DNA from: Ferroplasma acidiphilum
GTDB taxonomy: Archaea; Thermoplasmatota; Thermoplasmata; Thermoplasmatales; Thermoplasmataceae
Length of the DNA stretch: 64,000 nt
Reading direction: 5' to 3'
Assembly: GCF_002078355.1 (NCBI RefSeq)
Contig: NZ_CP015363.1
Span: 1,116,001 to 1,180,000 of the forward strand
Made by a program: the position numbers and the translations under genes. The notes below the pieces were generated by a model that was not told the origin of the DNA, did not search any database, and worked only from the letters and a program-made list of their open reading frames with translations. Positions 1-8,591 of the stretch are shown one piece after another (positions within the stretch are counted from its first letter, which is position 1; each line of letters opens with the position of its first letter).

Positions 1-941
1 TAGAAATCTGTATTTGTATATATACCCTTAGACCCAAAAGCTTTGACACCTGCTTCTTCAAGCCTTTTTGCAATAGCCAGTATTTTTTTCTGCTCTTCTG
101 TTGTTGAAAGTATATCGGCATATTTCTTGAAAGTTTTCAAACGGGGGTCATATGTCCTGTAAACCCTGTGCCCGAATCCAACAAGCCTTCTTTTCCCATT
201 GAGTATATTGTTTTCAAACCATGCATTAACATTTTCTGGTTCCCCTATTTCCAGAAACTGCCTGTAAGCACCCTCAGCGGCTCCGCCATGGAGTGGGCCA
301 CGCAATGCTGCAATGGCTGATGCCAGTGATGAATACATATCAGATAGTGTGGATGCTGTTACCAGTGCAGCTGTTGTGGATGCCGGTATTTCATGATCCA
401 TATAAAGAATAAGTGCAGAATCCATAGCACTTATTTTATTTTTATCTGCACTTCCAGAACAGGCTTTCAGGAATGTTTCTGCATAACTTTCACCGGGTTC
501 AGGGTCTATTATATTGTTTCCTGATTTGAGCCTGTATATATTTGCAACCATAGAAAGGACAGAGCCCAGAATTTCTGGTATTTTTTCCCCATCATTTTCT
601 TTCGTATATTTATAATTAGATTCTTTAGATGCTTTCGCTGACAACAGTGTCTGCAATATTCCAAGTGAATCAGAGGTTTCTGGCATGGCTCTTAGTATAT
701 CCTTTAAATAATCATCCAGTGCCAGATGGCTGTTTATCTTATTTTGGAAATTTTTTAATTCGGAATCATCAGGAAACTTTCCGAAAAGCATTAGATAAGA
801 AACTTTTTCAAAGGATGATTTTTCTGCCAGTTCATTAATATCATATCCCCTGTATCGCATTATTCCTTTCTGTCCATCAATAAAAGTCAATTCTGTATAT
901 TTTATGTATACGTTTTCAAGTCCCGGGCTAATTTCTTCCAT
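1..941 (-). CDS. Citrate synthase / 2-methylcitrate synthase, 3' end beyond window
   Basis: Condenses oxaloacetate with acetyl-CoA (or propionyl-CoA) in the cytoplasm. About 313 residues are visible from the start MEEISPGLENVYIKY; the C-terminus lies left of base 1. The family signatures LHGGAAE and, near residue 253, GFGHRVYRTYDPR carry two catalytic histidines; the catalytic Asp would be outside the window. A TATA-like TATATATTT around 955-967 overlaps the stop of the upstream MBL gene and fits a leaderless start at 941. A second paralogue begins at 63627, and prpD-prpB lie between them, so one of the two may be the 2-methylcitrate enzyme. Sequence alone does not decide which. Confidence 0.93.
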   Translation of the reverse strand, partial: MEEISPGLENVYIKYTELTFIDGQKGIMRYRGYDINELAEKSSFEKVSYLMLFGKFPDDSELKNFQNKINSHLALDDYLKDILRAMPETSDSLGILQTLLSAKASKESNYKYTKENDGEKIPEILGSVLSMVANIYRLKSGNNIIDPEPGESYAETFLKACSGSADKNKISAMDSALILYMDHEIPASTTAALVTASTLSDMYSSLASAIAALRGPLHGGAAEGAYRQFLEIGEPENVNAWFENNILNGKRRLVGFGHRVYRTYDPRLKTFKKYADILSTTEEQKKILAIAKRLEEAGVKAFGSKGIYTNTDF

Positions 942-970
942 ATAATGTAATGCATTAAATATATAAAAGG

Positions 971-1585
971 TTAGATGCCTGTCCTTAAATCCATTTTATC
1001 GCCATGACCGGGCAGGATTAATGCATCCATGGTACGTATGGCTTTAAGAGATTTCTCTGCATTTTCCGGGTTCGCTGCGAATCCTTTATTGTATCCCGGA
1101 ACACCTTTAAGATTTACAGCGGCATCTCCACTGAAGACTACTTTCTGTTCCTTTAGATAGTATGATGTTGAATCCCTTGTATGCCCAGGCGTTTTTACCA
1201 GTTCAATGCCGGAGATATTCATATCTGAAGATGGTTTCAGGTCCTTCACTTTCCGGGCACGCATAATTGTGGATGCAAATTTAGGCAAGAAAGGTTTTGG
1301 TGGAACAGGTTCAGACCCTGATATAATACTGAGCTCATTAGCAGGGACAAAGATTTCAGGATGGTATTTTTCATAAATTCTGGAAAGTCCCCCTACATGG
1401 TCAACGTGATAATGTGTTATGAGTATTGCATCTAGCTTAATTTTATGATCTTCCAGGTATCCTGTAATTTTCTTACCTGAACCCGGTGTGCCGGCGTCCA
1501 CAATAATGTTCATTCCGTCAATCATTATGAGATACGAATTTGCCATAGCTCCATCTATCTTTTCAATTGAATCTGAAATTTTCAT
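971..1585 (-). CDS. MBL-fold metallo-hydrolase
   Basis: A 204-residue metallo-beta-lactamase-fold hydrolase. The metal-binding signature HYHVDH (THYHVDHVGG, about residue 57) is followed by PGHT, SGDA and LPGHGD, the usual further ligands of the glyoxalase II-like branch. The substrate cannot be named; thioester or lactone hydrolysis is typical of the family. CTTTATAAATAC about 25 bp upstream of the ATG suggests a leaderless mRNA. The gene runs toward the citrate synthase with only 29 bp between them, so read-through is possible although the downstream gene has its own TATA-like box. Confidence 0.85.
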   Translation of the reverse strand: MKISDSIEKIDGAMANSYLIMIDGMNIIVDAGTPGSGKKITGYLEDHKIKLDAILITHYHVDHVGGLSRIYEKYHPEIFVPANELSIISGSEPVPPKPFLPKFASTIMRARKVKDLKPSSDMNISGIELVKTPGHTRDSTSYYLKEQKVVFSGDAAVNLKGVPGYNKGFAANPENAEKSLKAIRTMDALILPGHGDKMDLRTGI

Positions 1586-1687
1586 ACTGGCTATAACTTG
1601 TATGTATTTATAAAGATATCCTATGGCAGTTCATATTTTTCCGAGCTTGATTTAATTTCAATATAAATTAGTTTTTATATATGGCAG

Positions 1688-1715
1688 ATAAATCCCCATT
1701 AATCTTGGGATTTAT
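1688..1715. promoter_or_regulatory. 9-bp inverted repeat upstream of the APC permease
   Basis: ATAAATCCC (1688-1696) and GGGATTTAT (1707-1715) are perfect inverted arms around a 10-base loop. The site lies about 120 bp before the permease start and close to a first TATA-like run (TTTTTATATATGG). It could be an operator or a transcript hairpin; its role is inferred only from position and symmetry. Confidence 0.4.
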
Positions 1716-1837
1716 ATCAGTACAAACCATAGTATATGGCAATTTCCAATTATATTACTATTATAATTATATAAATTTTCACAATTTATACCAAAAAACC
1801 TTTATACTATATAAATATAATACATACAGGTGTCTAA

Positions 1838-3283
1838 ATGGTTATTACTCACACCAAATTAAAGAGAGACTCTGTCGGGCTTTTGCAGGGAATTTTCCAA
1901 TCTCTGGGGCAGGTGGCGCCGGCCGCCGATATAGCTATATTGCTTGTAGCTTCATTTTCAATTTCCGGAGCCCAGACAGTTATGTCTGTAATTATAGGCT
2001 GGATTATATATGCATTATGGATGATTACACCCTATGAATTTTCCAAAATTAAATCAAATTCGGGTAGTTATTATGCATATGCTGCAGGAGCAACTGAAAA
2101 GGGAAGGCTGGGGCCAATAACGGCATTAAGCTTCATGTATTATGATATTACAGGAGCCGCATTTGGAATACTAGGGCTTTCAAGCTTTATATTCCTTATG
2201 GCCCCTGAGGTTACTTCCATACCCTATCTCTGGATTCTGTTTGCAGGTATTTTTACCGCTTTCATTATAATTGTAACATATCTCGGTATCCGGCCCTCAT
2301 TGAATTATACAGCAATAACAGGGTTGCTGGAAATTATGTTTCTCCTGATAGGATCCATAATTATTATTATAAGGGTAGGCGGGCATAATTCTGTGGTGCC
2401 ATTTGAGATTACAGGGCCCTATAGCGTTGGATTTTCATCTATAATGTTCGCTTCTGTTTTCTCAATTCTGGACTTTACAGGTTCAGGTGTAGTTACCACA
2501 ATATCTGAGGAGATAAGCAAGCCGAAGAAAAACATTGGAAAATCTATAATATTTGCTATGGTCCTCACTGCAGTTGCACTTATACCGGCAGCATACGCTT
2601 TAACAGTTGGCTGGGGAGTCAGCAGTATTGGGAGTTTTGCATCACATAGCGATGCTGGTTTAACTGTTTTCTCGAGATACCTTGGACCTATAGGGCTGGT
2701 GCTTTTGATAGTGTTTACAATTAACAGCTATTTTTCAAACGGAGTTTCAAAGGCAACTGCAGTTAGCAGATGGTGGTACTCGGCGGCCAGGGACCATGTG
2801 GTATTTCCAGAAACTATAGGAAAAATTAATGAAAAACACCATTCTCCTGCCAATGCTGCAATAATATGGGCTGGACTTTCATTTGTGCTTGACGTAATCA
2901 TGGGCCTCATTTTTGGCCCGCTCAGTGCCGCCTTTGTACTTGAAGCTGGCACAGGGATCTCTATAGTAATAGTCCATATGATTGCAAATACATCGCTTAC
3001 TCTATATACCAGAAGAGTTAATAGGTTCAACCTGCTGAAACATGGGATATTGCCCTCGCTGGCTACAATCATCGGGCTTGTTGTCATATACTTTACCATG
3101 AGTGATATATTTAAAAAGTTCCTTGTCACTCCAAGCGCAGTAAATGACGCATATTTCGTGTCTTTCGTTGTTACTATCCTGTGGATACTGTTAGGTGGTA
3201 TAGTGGTAACACTTTACTATAGAATTAAAAAGCCTGAAATTCTGAAAGATGCAGGGGAATTCAATATGAAGTCCAGAACATAA
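1838..3283 (+). CDS. APC-superfamily amino acid permease
   Basis: A 481-residue integral membrane carrier of the amino acid-polyamine-organocation superfamily, with about 12 hydrophobic segments. The first helix holds the family-type GQVAPAADIAIL stretch, and an EEISKPKKNIGKS loop follows helix 6. It probably imports amino acids or peptide-derived amines by proton symport, as expected of a peptide-scavenging acidophile; the substrate is not predictable. CTATATAAAT at 1808-1817 is centred about 26 bp before the ATG, so the mRNA is probably leaderless. T-rich runs at about 3284-3311 just after the stop could end transcription. Confidence 0.88.
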   Translation: MVITHTKLKRDSVGLLQGIFQSLGQVAPAADIAILLVASFSISGAQTVMSVIIGWIIYALWMITPYEFSKIKSNSGSYYAYAAGATEKGRLGPITALSFMYYDITGAAFGILGLSSFIFLMAPEVTSIPYLWILFAGIFTAFIIIVTYLGIRPSLNYTAITGLLEIMFLLIGSIIIIIRVGGHNSVVPFEITGPYSVGFSSIMFASVFSILDFTGSGVVTTISEEISKPKKNIGKSIIFAMVLTAVALIPAAYALTVGWGVSSIGSFASHSDAGLTVFSRYLGPIGLVLLIVFTINSYFSNGVSKATAVSRWWYSAARDHVVFPETIGKINEKHHSPANAAIIWAGLSFVLDVIMGLIFGPLSAAFVLEAGTGISIVIVHMIANTSLTLYTRRVNRFNLLKHGILPSLATIIGLVVIYFTMSDIFKKFLVTPSAVNDAYFVSFVVTILWILLGGIVVTLYYRIKKPEILKDAGEFNMKSRT

Positions 3284-3435
3284 ATTTTTTATTATTATAA
3301 CAAAATTTTTATAATTATTATTTTCATAGATATAATTAAAGTTCAGATTTAAACTATCTTATCAGATTAATTGTTTGTACGTTATAACACAGCAATAAAC
3401 ATTAAATTAATATTCGTTTAATTGATTATGCCACT

Positions 3436-3918
3436 ATGGAAATTGTTGCCGTAGAAATTAACAAACCTGAAGATGTGAACATCATATTAGGTTATTCACA
3501 TTTCATCAAAACGGTTGAAGATATGAATGAAATCATAAAAACAACCATTCCAGGGTGTGAATATGCTATTGTATTTTCTGAAGCTTCCGGCGATAAATTA
3601 ATCCGTTATGAAGGTAACAATAAGGAGTTGATAGACTGTGGAATAGAAAATATCAAAAAAATTTCTGCCGGGCACACGTTTATGATACTGCTTAGAAATG
3701 CATTTCCAATTAACATCCTGCCACAATTGAAGATGACGCAGGAGCTCGGGGCTATTTTTGCTGCCACTGCAAATCCTATCAAAGTGATACTTGCGAAAAC
3801 AGAAAATACAAATGCAGTTATAGGCGTTGCGGATGGCTATTCCCCTGTTGGAGTTGAAACAGATAAAGATAAGGAAAAACGCAGGAAATTCCTCAGGGAC
3901 ATAGGTTATAAGTCTTAG
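3436..3918 (+). CDS. Adenosine-specific kinase (DUF355/COG1839 family)
   Basis: A 160-residue single-domain archaeal protein. I recognise the family from the conserved stretches SHFIKTVEDM, FSEASGDKLIRYEGN, AGHTFMILLRNAFPINIL, ATANPIKVI and a C-terminal DGYSPVGVET. Family members bind adenosine/AMP-like ligands and are annotated adenosine-specific kinase; the physiological role is poorly established. Length is normal. The stop codon TAG (3916-3918) shares its last G with the first base of the downstream tRNA-Arg, so the two must be co-transcribed or the tRNA must have a promoter inside this gene. Confidence 0.9.
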   Translation: MEIVAVEINKPEDVNIILGYSHFIKTVEDMNEIIKTTIPGCEYAIVFSEASGDKLIRYEGNNKELIDCGIENIKKISAGHTFMILLRNAFPINILPQLKMTQELGAIFAATANPIKVILAKTENTNAVIGVADGYSPVGVETDKDKEKRRKFLRDIGYKS

Positions 3919-3990
3919 GGCCCGTGGTGTAACGGATTATCATATAGGCCTCCGGAGCCTATAATCCGGGTTCGAATCCCGGCGGGCTCA
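3918..3990 (+). tRNA. tRNA-Arg(CCG)
   Basis: A 73-nt cloverleaf can be folded by eye. Acceptor arms GGGCCCG (3918-3924) and CGGGCTC (3983-3989) pair with one G-U and are followed by discriminator A. The anticodon stem TAGGC/GCCTA encloses CTCCGGA, giving anticodon CCG (Arg, codon CGG). The T arm is CCGGG-TTCGAAT-CCCGG and the variable loop has four bases. No intron is present and CCA is not encoded. A short T-run after position 3990 may help termination. Confidence 0.95.
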
Positions 3991-4524
3991 TTTCATTAAT
4001 GGTAACTGAAATGAACTCATATAACACCTTTTTTATATACATTTAAACTGCTTTGCATTAATTTTATCCTGATATCAACAAATCATTATTTCATTGGTAT
4101 ATTAACAGATTTTTCAGGAAAATAAAAAACAGGAATAAACTATCTGATATTTATATTAACATACCAATTTCCAATATATAAAACCAACGATCTATAATTT
4201 GATAAAAATAACATGGATTTTAATTATATCACCTCATTATATTCCAATTTATATTTATCAATTTCTATATATTCCACTTGATAACTGTCTAAATAATAAA
4301 TGGAGCAGACCAGATTTTATTAATCTAACCATATCATCAGAAGTGTCCAAATTTAGATGGGACATACCAATTATAAATTATAAAATAAATATGACGCGGT
4401 CATGTATAATATTTATATATTGAAACTTGGTATATTTTAATTTAAACAATATTAATTTATTAATAAATTATTTATTAATATTATTACCAATATATATATA
4501 TATATCAAAGTATTTAAAGTTAGT
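3991..4524. other. AT-rich intergenic region with repeated ATACCAA/TTGGTAT motifs
   Basis: I see no convincing gene in these 534 bp; the one 74-residue reading frame has composition typical of AT-rich noncoding DNA. The heptamer ATACCAA or its complement occurs at 4094-4100 (TTGGTAT), 4161-4167, 4364-4370 and 4427-4433, with a near match TTACCAA at 4484-4490. The first two sit inside 13-base inverted copies (one mismatch) of TTAAYATACCAAT. A long TA run at about 4490-4503 is placed to act as the TATA box of the next gene. The repeats look like operator sites for the downstream NTF2-like/MFS pair. Confidence 0.5.
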
Positions 4525-4947
4525 ATGAATAATTATAAAAAATTTGAAATAGATTTTATTAATGCCTGGAATTCACATAATATTTTTGAATTACTAAAAT
4601 ATTATGATGATGATATGTTATATATACATCCAGGAGAAGAACCAAAAATTATAAGGAAAAAAGGTGATTTCGAAGTTTATTTAAAAAAATTTTTTGAGAC
4701 ATTTCCTGATTATACTTTTACATTAATAAACGTTGCATGGAATAATAATGTAGGATTTGGCGAATGGCTCGGAAAAGCCACTTTTAACGGTTTAAGATAC
4801 AACTTAAAAATTAGTAATAAACCTTTTGAGATTTACGGTGTGGATGTTTTGGTTTTAAATAAATCGCACACATGTATAAAGGAAGAACATGTTTATTTTG
4901 ATGTTTTATCTGTACTTAAAGCAGTTGGAATAAATATATTTAAGTGA
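4525..4947 (+). CDS. SnoaL/NTF2-like domain protein
   Basis: A 140-residue small alpha/beta protein of the SnoaL-like NTF2 superfamily. The N-terminal helix FEIDFINAWNSHNIFELLKYYDDDMLYIHPG and the later strands are typical. Members include polyketide cyclases, ketosteroid-isomerase-like enzymes and non-catalytic binding domains; no specific activity can be assigned. It ends 3 bp before the MFS gene and is almost certainly co-transcribed with it, so it may modify or bind the transported compound. Codon use is strikingly AT-rich compared with genes right of 10 kb, suggesting acquisition by transfer. Confidence 0.7.
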   Translation: MNNYKKFEIDFINAWNSHNIFELLKYYDDDMLYIHPGEEPKIIRKKGDFEVYLKKFFETFPDYTFTLINVAWNNNVGFGEWLGKATFNGLRYNLKISNKPFEIYGVDVLVLNKSHTCIKEEHVYFDVLSVLKAVGINIFK

Positions 4948-4950
4948 AAA

Positions 4951-6150
4951 ATGAATAAAAAAATAGTATTTACATCATTGCCTGGATTTACAGCAGCGTT
5001 AGAAGCAACAATGATTCTACTTGCTATACCTGAAATATCAAAGGAATTCAGCATATCATATTCAGAATCGACATTATTAATAATAATATTTGTAATAACA
5101 GAAACATTGCTTGTTATTCCTTTTTCATTAATAGCAGATAAAAAGGGAATAAAAAAGGTAATGATAACCGGTTCATTTATAATGCTAATAGCATCAATCT
5201 TGATTTTTATTTCAAATAATTTTATTGTAATGCTTTTATTAAGGGCAATTCAGGGCATTGGAGGATCAATGGTCATATTAACATCATTATCATATGCATC
5301 ATTAATAAGCTCTGATATAAATAGAGGTAAATCAATAGGGTTAAACCATACAATAATAAGCTTAGGCTATGTTATAGGTCTTCCATTGGGCGGTTTAATG
5401 GCATCAATAAATTATAAGTACCTATTTTTATTTACAGCATTTTTATCATTATTATCAATTATATTAATAATAAATATAGATGAAATAAAAGGAAAATCAG
5501 AAATAGGAAAATCATCATTTTATATTACATTATTATTCTCCGGATTAATATTATCGATATATTATATTCCATTTATAATTATTGCAATAATAGGTTTAGT
5601 ATTATCATTTAGAATTAAATTAAGCAAAGAATTTTCATTATCATCATTTTCAGGATTTTTACATTCTATAACAAGAAATATGCTTGCAGCATACTTTGTA
5701 TTTTTATTGTATTCATTGAAATACAGTCCTTTAATTGTCGGTTTATTGGTTTTAATATATCCATTATTCTTTACATTTACATCATTTATTTCAGGAAAAT
5801 TGCATGATAAATACGGATTAAAAATAGCATCCCTTGGATTTTTATCAATGAGTGTGTTTTCATTGTTATTATTCTTTAATTTTCTATTTCCTGAAGTATT
5901 TTTAGGTTCATCTACAGGAGTTGCAACAACATCAAATACAGCATATACAATGAATTCATTAAATAAAAATGATAGGATAACAGGTTCAGGAATAAGGTCA
6001 TTGCAGGGAATAGTAACAAATGCAATCGGTCTTGGAATAGCCTCAAAATTACTGTTAAATTTGAATTATGTTATATTAATAATAATTATTTTCAATTTAA
6101 CAGCATTATCAATTACATTGATTCTATATAAAAATAAACTAAAATTATAG
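4951..6150 (+). CDS. MFS transporter; stop codon supplied by an IS element
   Basis: A 399-residue major facilitator with about 12 hydrophobic helices. The motif-A loop after helix 2 reads ADKKGIKKVMITG and a helix-4 RAIQGIGGSM stretch matches drug/proton antiporters, so efflux is the best guess. Leucine is mostly encoded by TTA, unlike the genes right of 10 kb. The present TAG stop at 6148-6150 consists of the first three bases of the IS5-type element. Removing the element and one target copy gives the same final residues followed by TAA, so the insertion did not change the protein. Confidence 0.88.
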   Translation: MNKKIVFTSLPGFTAALEATMILLAIPEISKEFSISYSESTLLIIIFVITETLLVIPFSLIADKKGIKKVMITGSFIMLIASILIFISNNFIVMLLLRAIQGIGGSMVILTSLSYASLISSDINRGKSIGLNHTIISLGYVIGLPLGGLMASINYKYLFLFTAFLSLLSIILIINIDEIKGKSEIGKSSFYITLLFSGLILSIYYIPFIIIAIIGLVLSFRIKLSKEFSLSSFSGFLHSITRNMLAAYFVFLLYSLKYSPLIVGLLVLIYPLFFTFTSFISGKLHDKYGLKIASLGFLSMSVFSLLLFFNFLFPEVFLGSSTGVATTSNTAYTMNSLNKNDRITGSGIRSLQGIVTNAIGLGIASKLLLNLNYVILIIIIFNLTALSITLILYKNKLKL

Positions 6151-6216
6151 TGTGTTGCATAATTCATTTCAATTTAATAATTATTCCATAATAAATTTAA
6201 AACTTAAAAGGAAAAC

Positions 6217-6240
6217 CCCCTATATAGTGAAATATAGGGG
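6217..6240 (+). promoter_or_regulatory. Hairpin preceding the copy A transposase
   Basis: CCCCTATAT (6217-6225) and ATATAGGGG (6232-6240) form a perfect 9-bp stem with a 6-base loop. The 3' arm runs into GGGGTGAT, the probable ribosome-binding site for the TTG start at 6250, so RNA folding would hide it. The hairpin is conserved in copy B. Confidence 0.6.
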
Positions 6241-6249
6241 TGATTTGCT

Positions 6250-7176
6250 TTGACTCCACAAATCAATAATAAAATAAATAGAAGTATAAAAAGGTACTGG
6301 ATTGGATCAAACAGGAGATGGGAAAAGTATAATGAATCACTTGCAGATAGAATAGAATACCTTGCAGATCTATCATTCATAAGGGATTATGATTCTCTAT
6401 TGGAGGAAAATAATAATGGTAAAATAGGACATCCATACAAAGTACCCGATGCATTGATAATGTATTTAGCTAGATTAAGATCTATATTCAATGTTCCATT
6501 CAGGTCACTTGAAGGCATGTTAAGGTCCTTAGCAATTATAGCTAATATAAAATCAATATCATATAGTGAAATATTCAGGAGGATAAGGAGAATTAAGCCA
6601 GATCTGAATAGCAATATTAACAGTAAGCTGGATTGCATTATAGATTCTACTGGCTCTAAGATAACAATAAGGGGAGACTATTTAAGGCATAAATGGCATA
6701 GGAAAAGGAATGGATGGCTCAAATTACATGTAATAATATCATTAAAAGATGTTACTGTATTATCATTCACAATTACAGATGAGCATACACATGATTCTAA
6801 AGCTGCTAGAAAACTATTGAGTAAAATGAAAAATAATATTCTAAGAATATTTGGAGATAGGGGATATGATTCAAAGTATATTTACAATATGTTCGGATAT
6901 AATGCAATAATACCTCCCAGGAAAAATGCTTCTACCAAATCCAGAGGTTCATCCACAAGGGCCAGGATTGTAAGATATATTAAAAAGAATTCTATGGAAC
7001 AGTTGAAAGAGAACAATAGCTATGGCAAAAGGTGGCTCGTGGAAATATATTTTTCAGGATTAAAAAGAGTAATGTCAGAGGTAATTAAAGCTAAGAAAAT
7101 AGAGTATATTGTACAGGAATTAGCTCTTAAGGTAGTTAATTACAATATTATGAGGGGGATGACACATGTCTATTAA
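6250..7176 (+). CDS. IS5-family transposase (copy A)
   Basis: A 308-residue DDE transposase. The catalytic triad is visible as IIDSTG (first Asp), FGDRGYDS (second Asp) and VEIYFSGLKR (Glu). The start is TTG (TTGACTCCACAA) preceded at short distance by GGGGTGAT, a strong ribosome-binding site; no ATG lies near. The frame is intact and the protein is about 90 percent or more identical by eye to the copy at 23894-24820, so both may still be active. The transposase lies on the same strand as the MFS gene it follows. Confidence 0.93.
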   Translation: MTPQINNKINRSIKRYWIGSNRRWEKYNESLADRIEYLADLSFIRDYDSLLEENNNGKIGHPYKVPDALIMYLARLRSIFNVPFRSLEGMLRSLAIIANIKSISYSEIFRRIRRIKPDLNSNINSKLDCIIDSTGSKITIRGDYLRHKWHRKRNGWLKLHVIISLKDVTVLSFTITDEHTHDSKAARKLLSKMKNNILRIFGDRGYDSKYIYNMFGYNAIIPPRKNASTKSRGSSTRARIVRYIKKNSMEQLKENNSYGKRWLVEIYFSGLKRVMSEVIKAKKIEYIVQELALKVVNYNIMRGMTHVY

Positions 7177-7197
7177 TTATACAACACACTACTAAAA

Positions 7198-7808
7198 TTA
7201 TAATTTTCTTATAACCCTTTTTCCTGATATCTTATATTTATTCTTTAATATTAAATTTATTGAGAAAACCAATGATTTATGCTCTTCTTCATGTATTTTT
7301 TCCTCTAATGTTTCCGGTGTTTCGTAATCATCTACACTTACAATTCTCTGGTCTATAATAGGCCCATTGTCCACATCATCTGTTGCAAAATGTATTGTAC
7401 ACCCTGAAAACCTTGCGCCTGAATTTATAACCGCTTCGTGCACCTTTTTCCGTAATATCCTTTGCCACCAAAAGCAGGCAATAATGAAGGATGAATATTT
7501 ATTATTTTGTATAAAAATTTGTTTATAATAAAATCGGGAAGTATTTTCATATAGCCATCTAAAACTATTAAATCAGGATTATCTCCTGATATTATTTCGT
7601 ATATTGTTTTATTGTAATCATTATTTTTTGTATCGATTAATACAGGCAATATTCCATTGTCCCTAGCTATTTGCATTACATTTGCCCTTTTATTGTTGCA
7701 TATTAATTTAGTTATTTTCGCATCCTCTATTACATTGTTATCAATTGCATCTATTATTGCCTGAAAGTTTGTTCCATTTCCTGAAGCAAGAACCAAAATT
7801 TTTTTCAT
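7198..7808 (-). pseudogene. purN: Phosphoribosylglycinamide formyltransferase with a frameshift
   Basis: PurN transfers a formyl group from 10-formyl-THF to GAR in purine synthesis. The N-terminal part (from MKKILVLASGNGTNFQAII) reaches NIHPSLLPAFGGKGYYGK and then leaves frame. The rest (VHEAVINSGARFSGCTIHFATDDVDNGPII...) continues in the -1 frame to the stop at 7198-7200. The shift lies in GGAAAAAGGTG (five A, complement of 7445-7449); six A would give an intact protein of about 203 residues. A slip of AAA back by one base would read AAA AAG GTG and rescue the protein. Both halves retain conserved residues, so the lesion is recent, a sequencing error, or recoded. The 3' stop overlaps the IS target duplication. 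Confidence 0.85.
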
Positions 7809-7861
7809 ATAAAGTTATTACAATATTTTAATTAAACTTTTTATAAAAATTATTTAAATTA

Positions 7862-8548
7862 TTAAATGCTATCTACAATAATTTTAAACAATATTTCTTC
7901 CTTTTCTCTTATTTCTTCTAAACTTAAGGATTCCCCTGTAATTAAATTTGAATATACCGTAAGAACTGATAAAGCTTTAAAATTATATAATTTAGAATTT
8001 AAATAAAGAGCAGATCCTTCCATATCCAAATTATCTATGCCTAATTTATTTAATTTATCTATGAATTCATTTGTCCTTACTTTCTGCGAATCAGTAGTAA
8101 AAGCATCTGTAATATAATGTTCATAATCTTTAAGATTCAAATCAAATTTTTTTAATAAATCATAATCAGCAGATAATGATATAGATAAATTGTCCTTAAT
8201 TTCTTCGTTGAATAATCCGCCATTATTATGCGAATATGATATTGGCATTACATATGAACCGGGTTTAATATTCTTATTTATGGATGCTGTCGAACCGAAT
8301 CTTATAATATTTTTTGCCCCTAATTTATAAAGCTCTAAAGTATCCAGTGCAAGCGAAGTATTTCCTATTCCGCTCCATGATAATGTTAGTCTTTTATTTT
8401 CATAAAAACCTGTATATGTATAATATCCCATAAAATCATTAACAAGCTTTATATCGCTTAATTTATTTTTAACCATATTAAAACGATCTACATTTGCTAC
8501 TACTAATGCATTTCCTGCAATATCTCCTTTTTTAGATTTAAAAACCAT
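7862..8548 (-). CDS. Purine-nucleoside/uridine phosphorylase family protein
   Basis: A 228-residue member of the PNP_UDP_1 family, which cleaves nucleosides with phosphate to free base and ribose-1-phosphate. WSGIGNTS, RFGSTASINKNIKPGSYV and NLDMEGSALY correspond to the phosphate and nucleoside pockets; the Met-Glu pair of the last contacts ribose. Length fits the hexameric branch. Purine or uridine preference cannot be told. It is the gene upstream of purN on the same strand, about 50 bp away, so the pair may be a salvage/synthesis operon. Base composition is AT-rich like the rest of this block. Confidence 0.85.
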   Translation of the reverse strand: MVFKSKKGDIAGNALVVANVDRFNMVKNKLSDIKLVNDFMGYYTYTGFYENKRLTLSWSGIGNTSLALDTLELYKLGAKNIIRFGSTASINKNIKPGSYVMPISYSHNNGGLFNEEIKDNLSISLSADYDLLKKFDLNLKDYEHYITDAFTTDSQKVRTNEFIDKLNKLGIDNLDMEGSALYLNSKLYNFKALSVLTVYSNLITGESLSLEEIREKEEILFKIIVDSI

Positions 8549-8591
8549 ATTTTACTATTAAATATTAATATTTAGATAGTGTAAGTAATTG

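Larger units (their letters stand above)
6148..7191 (+). mobile_element. IS5-family insertion sequence, copy A (1044 bp)
   Basis: The element is bounded by perfect 10-bp ends TAGTGTGTTG...CAACACACTA; similarity continues inward (GCATAATTCATT against GTATAATTAATA). It is flanked by a 9-bp direct duplication CTAAAATTA at 6139-6147 and 7192-7200. It encodes one full-length transposase. A duplication of 9 bp is known for the IS903 branch of IS5. Copy B lies in the opposite orientation at 23879-24921 with the same ends and its own 9-bp duplication. Confidence 0.93.

Noticed and set aside
1681-2037. 118-residue frame overlapping the APC permease start
   Set aside because: Low-complexity Tyr/Asn-rich translation of an AT-rich promoter, then out of frame inside a clear permease gene.
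4199-4423. 74-residue frame in the AT-rich gap after the tRNA
   Set aside because: Ile/Tyr-rich, no family pattern, crosses the repeated ATACCAA motifs.
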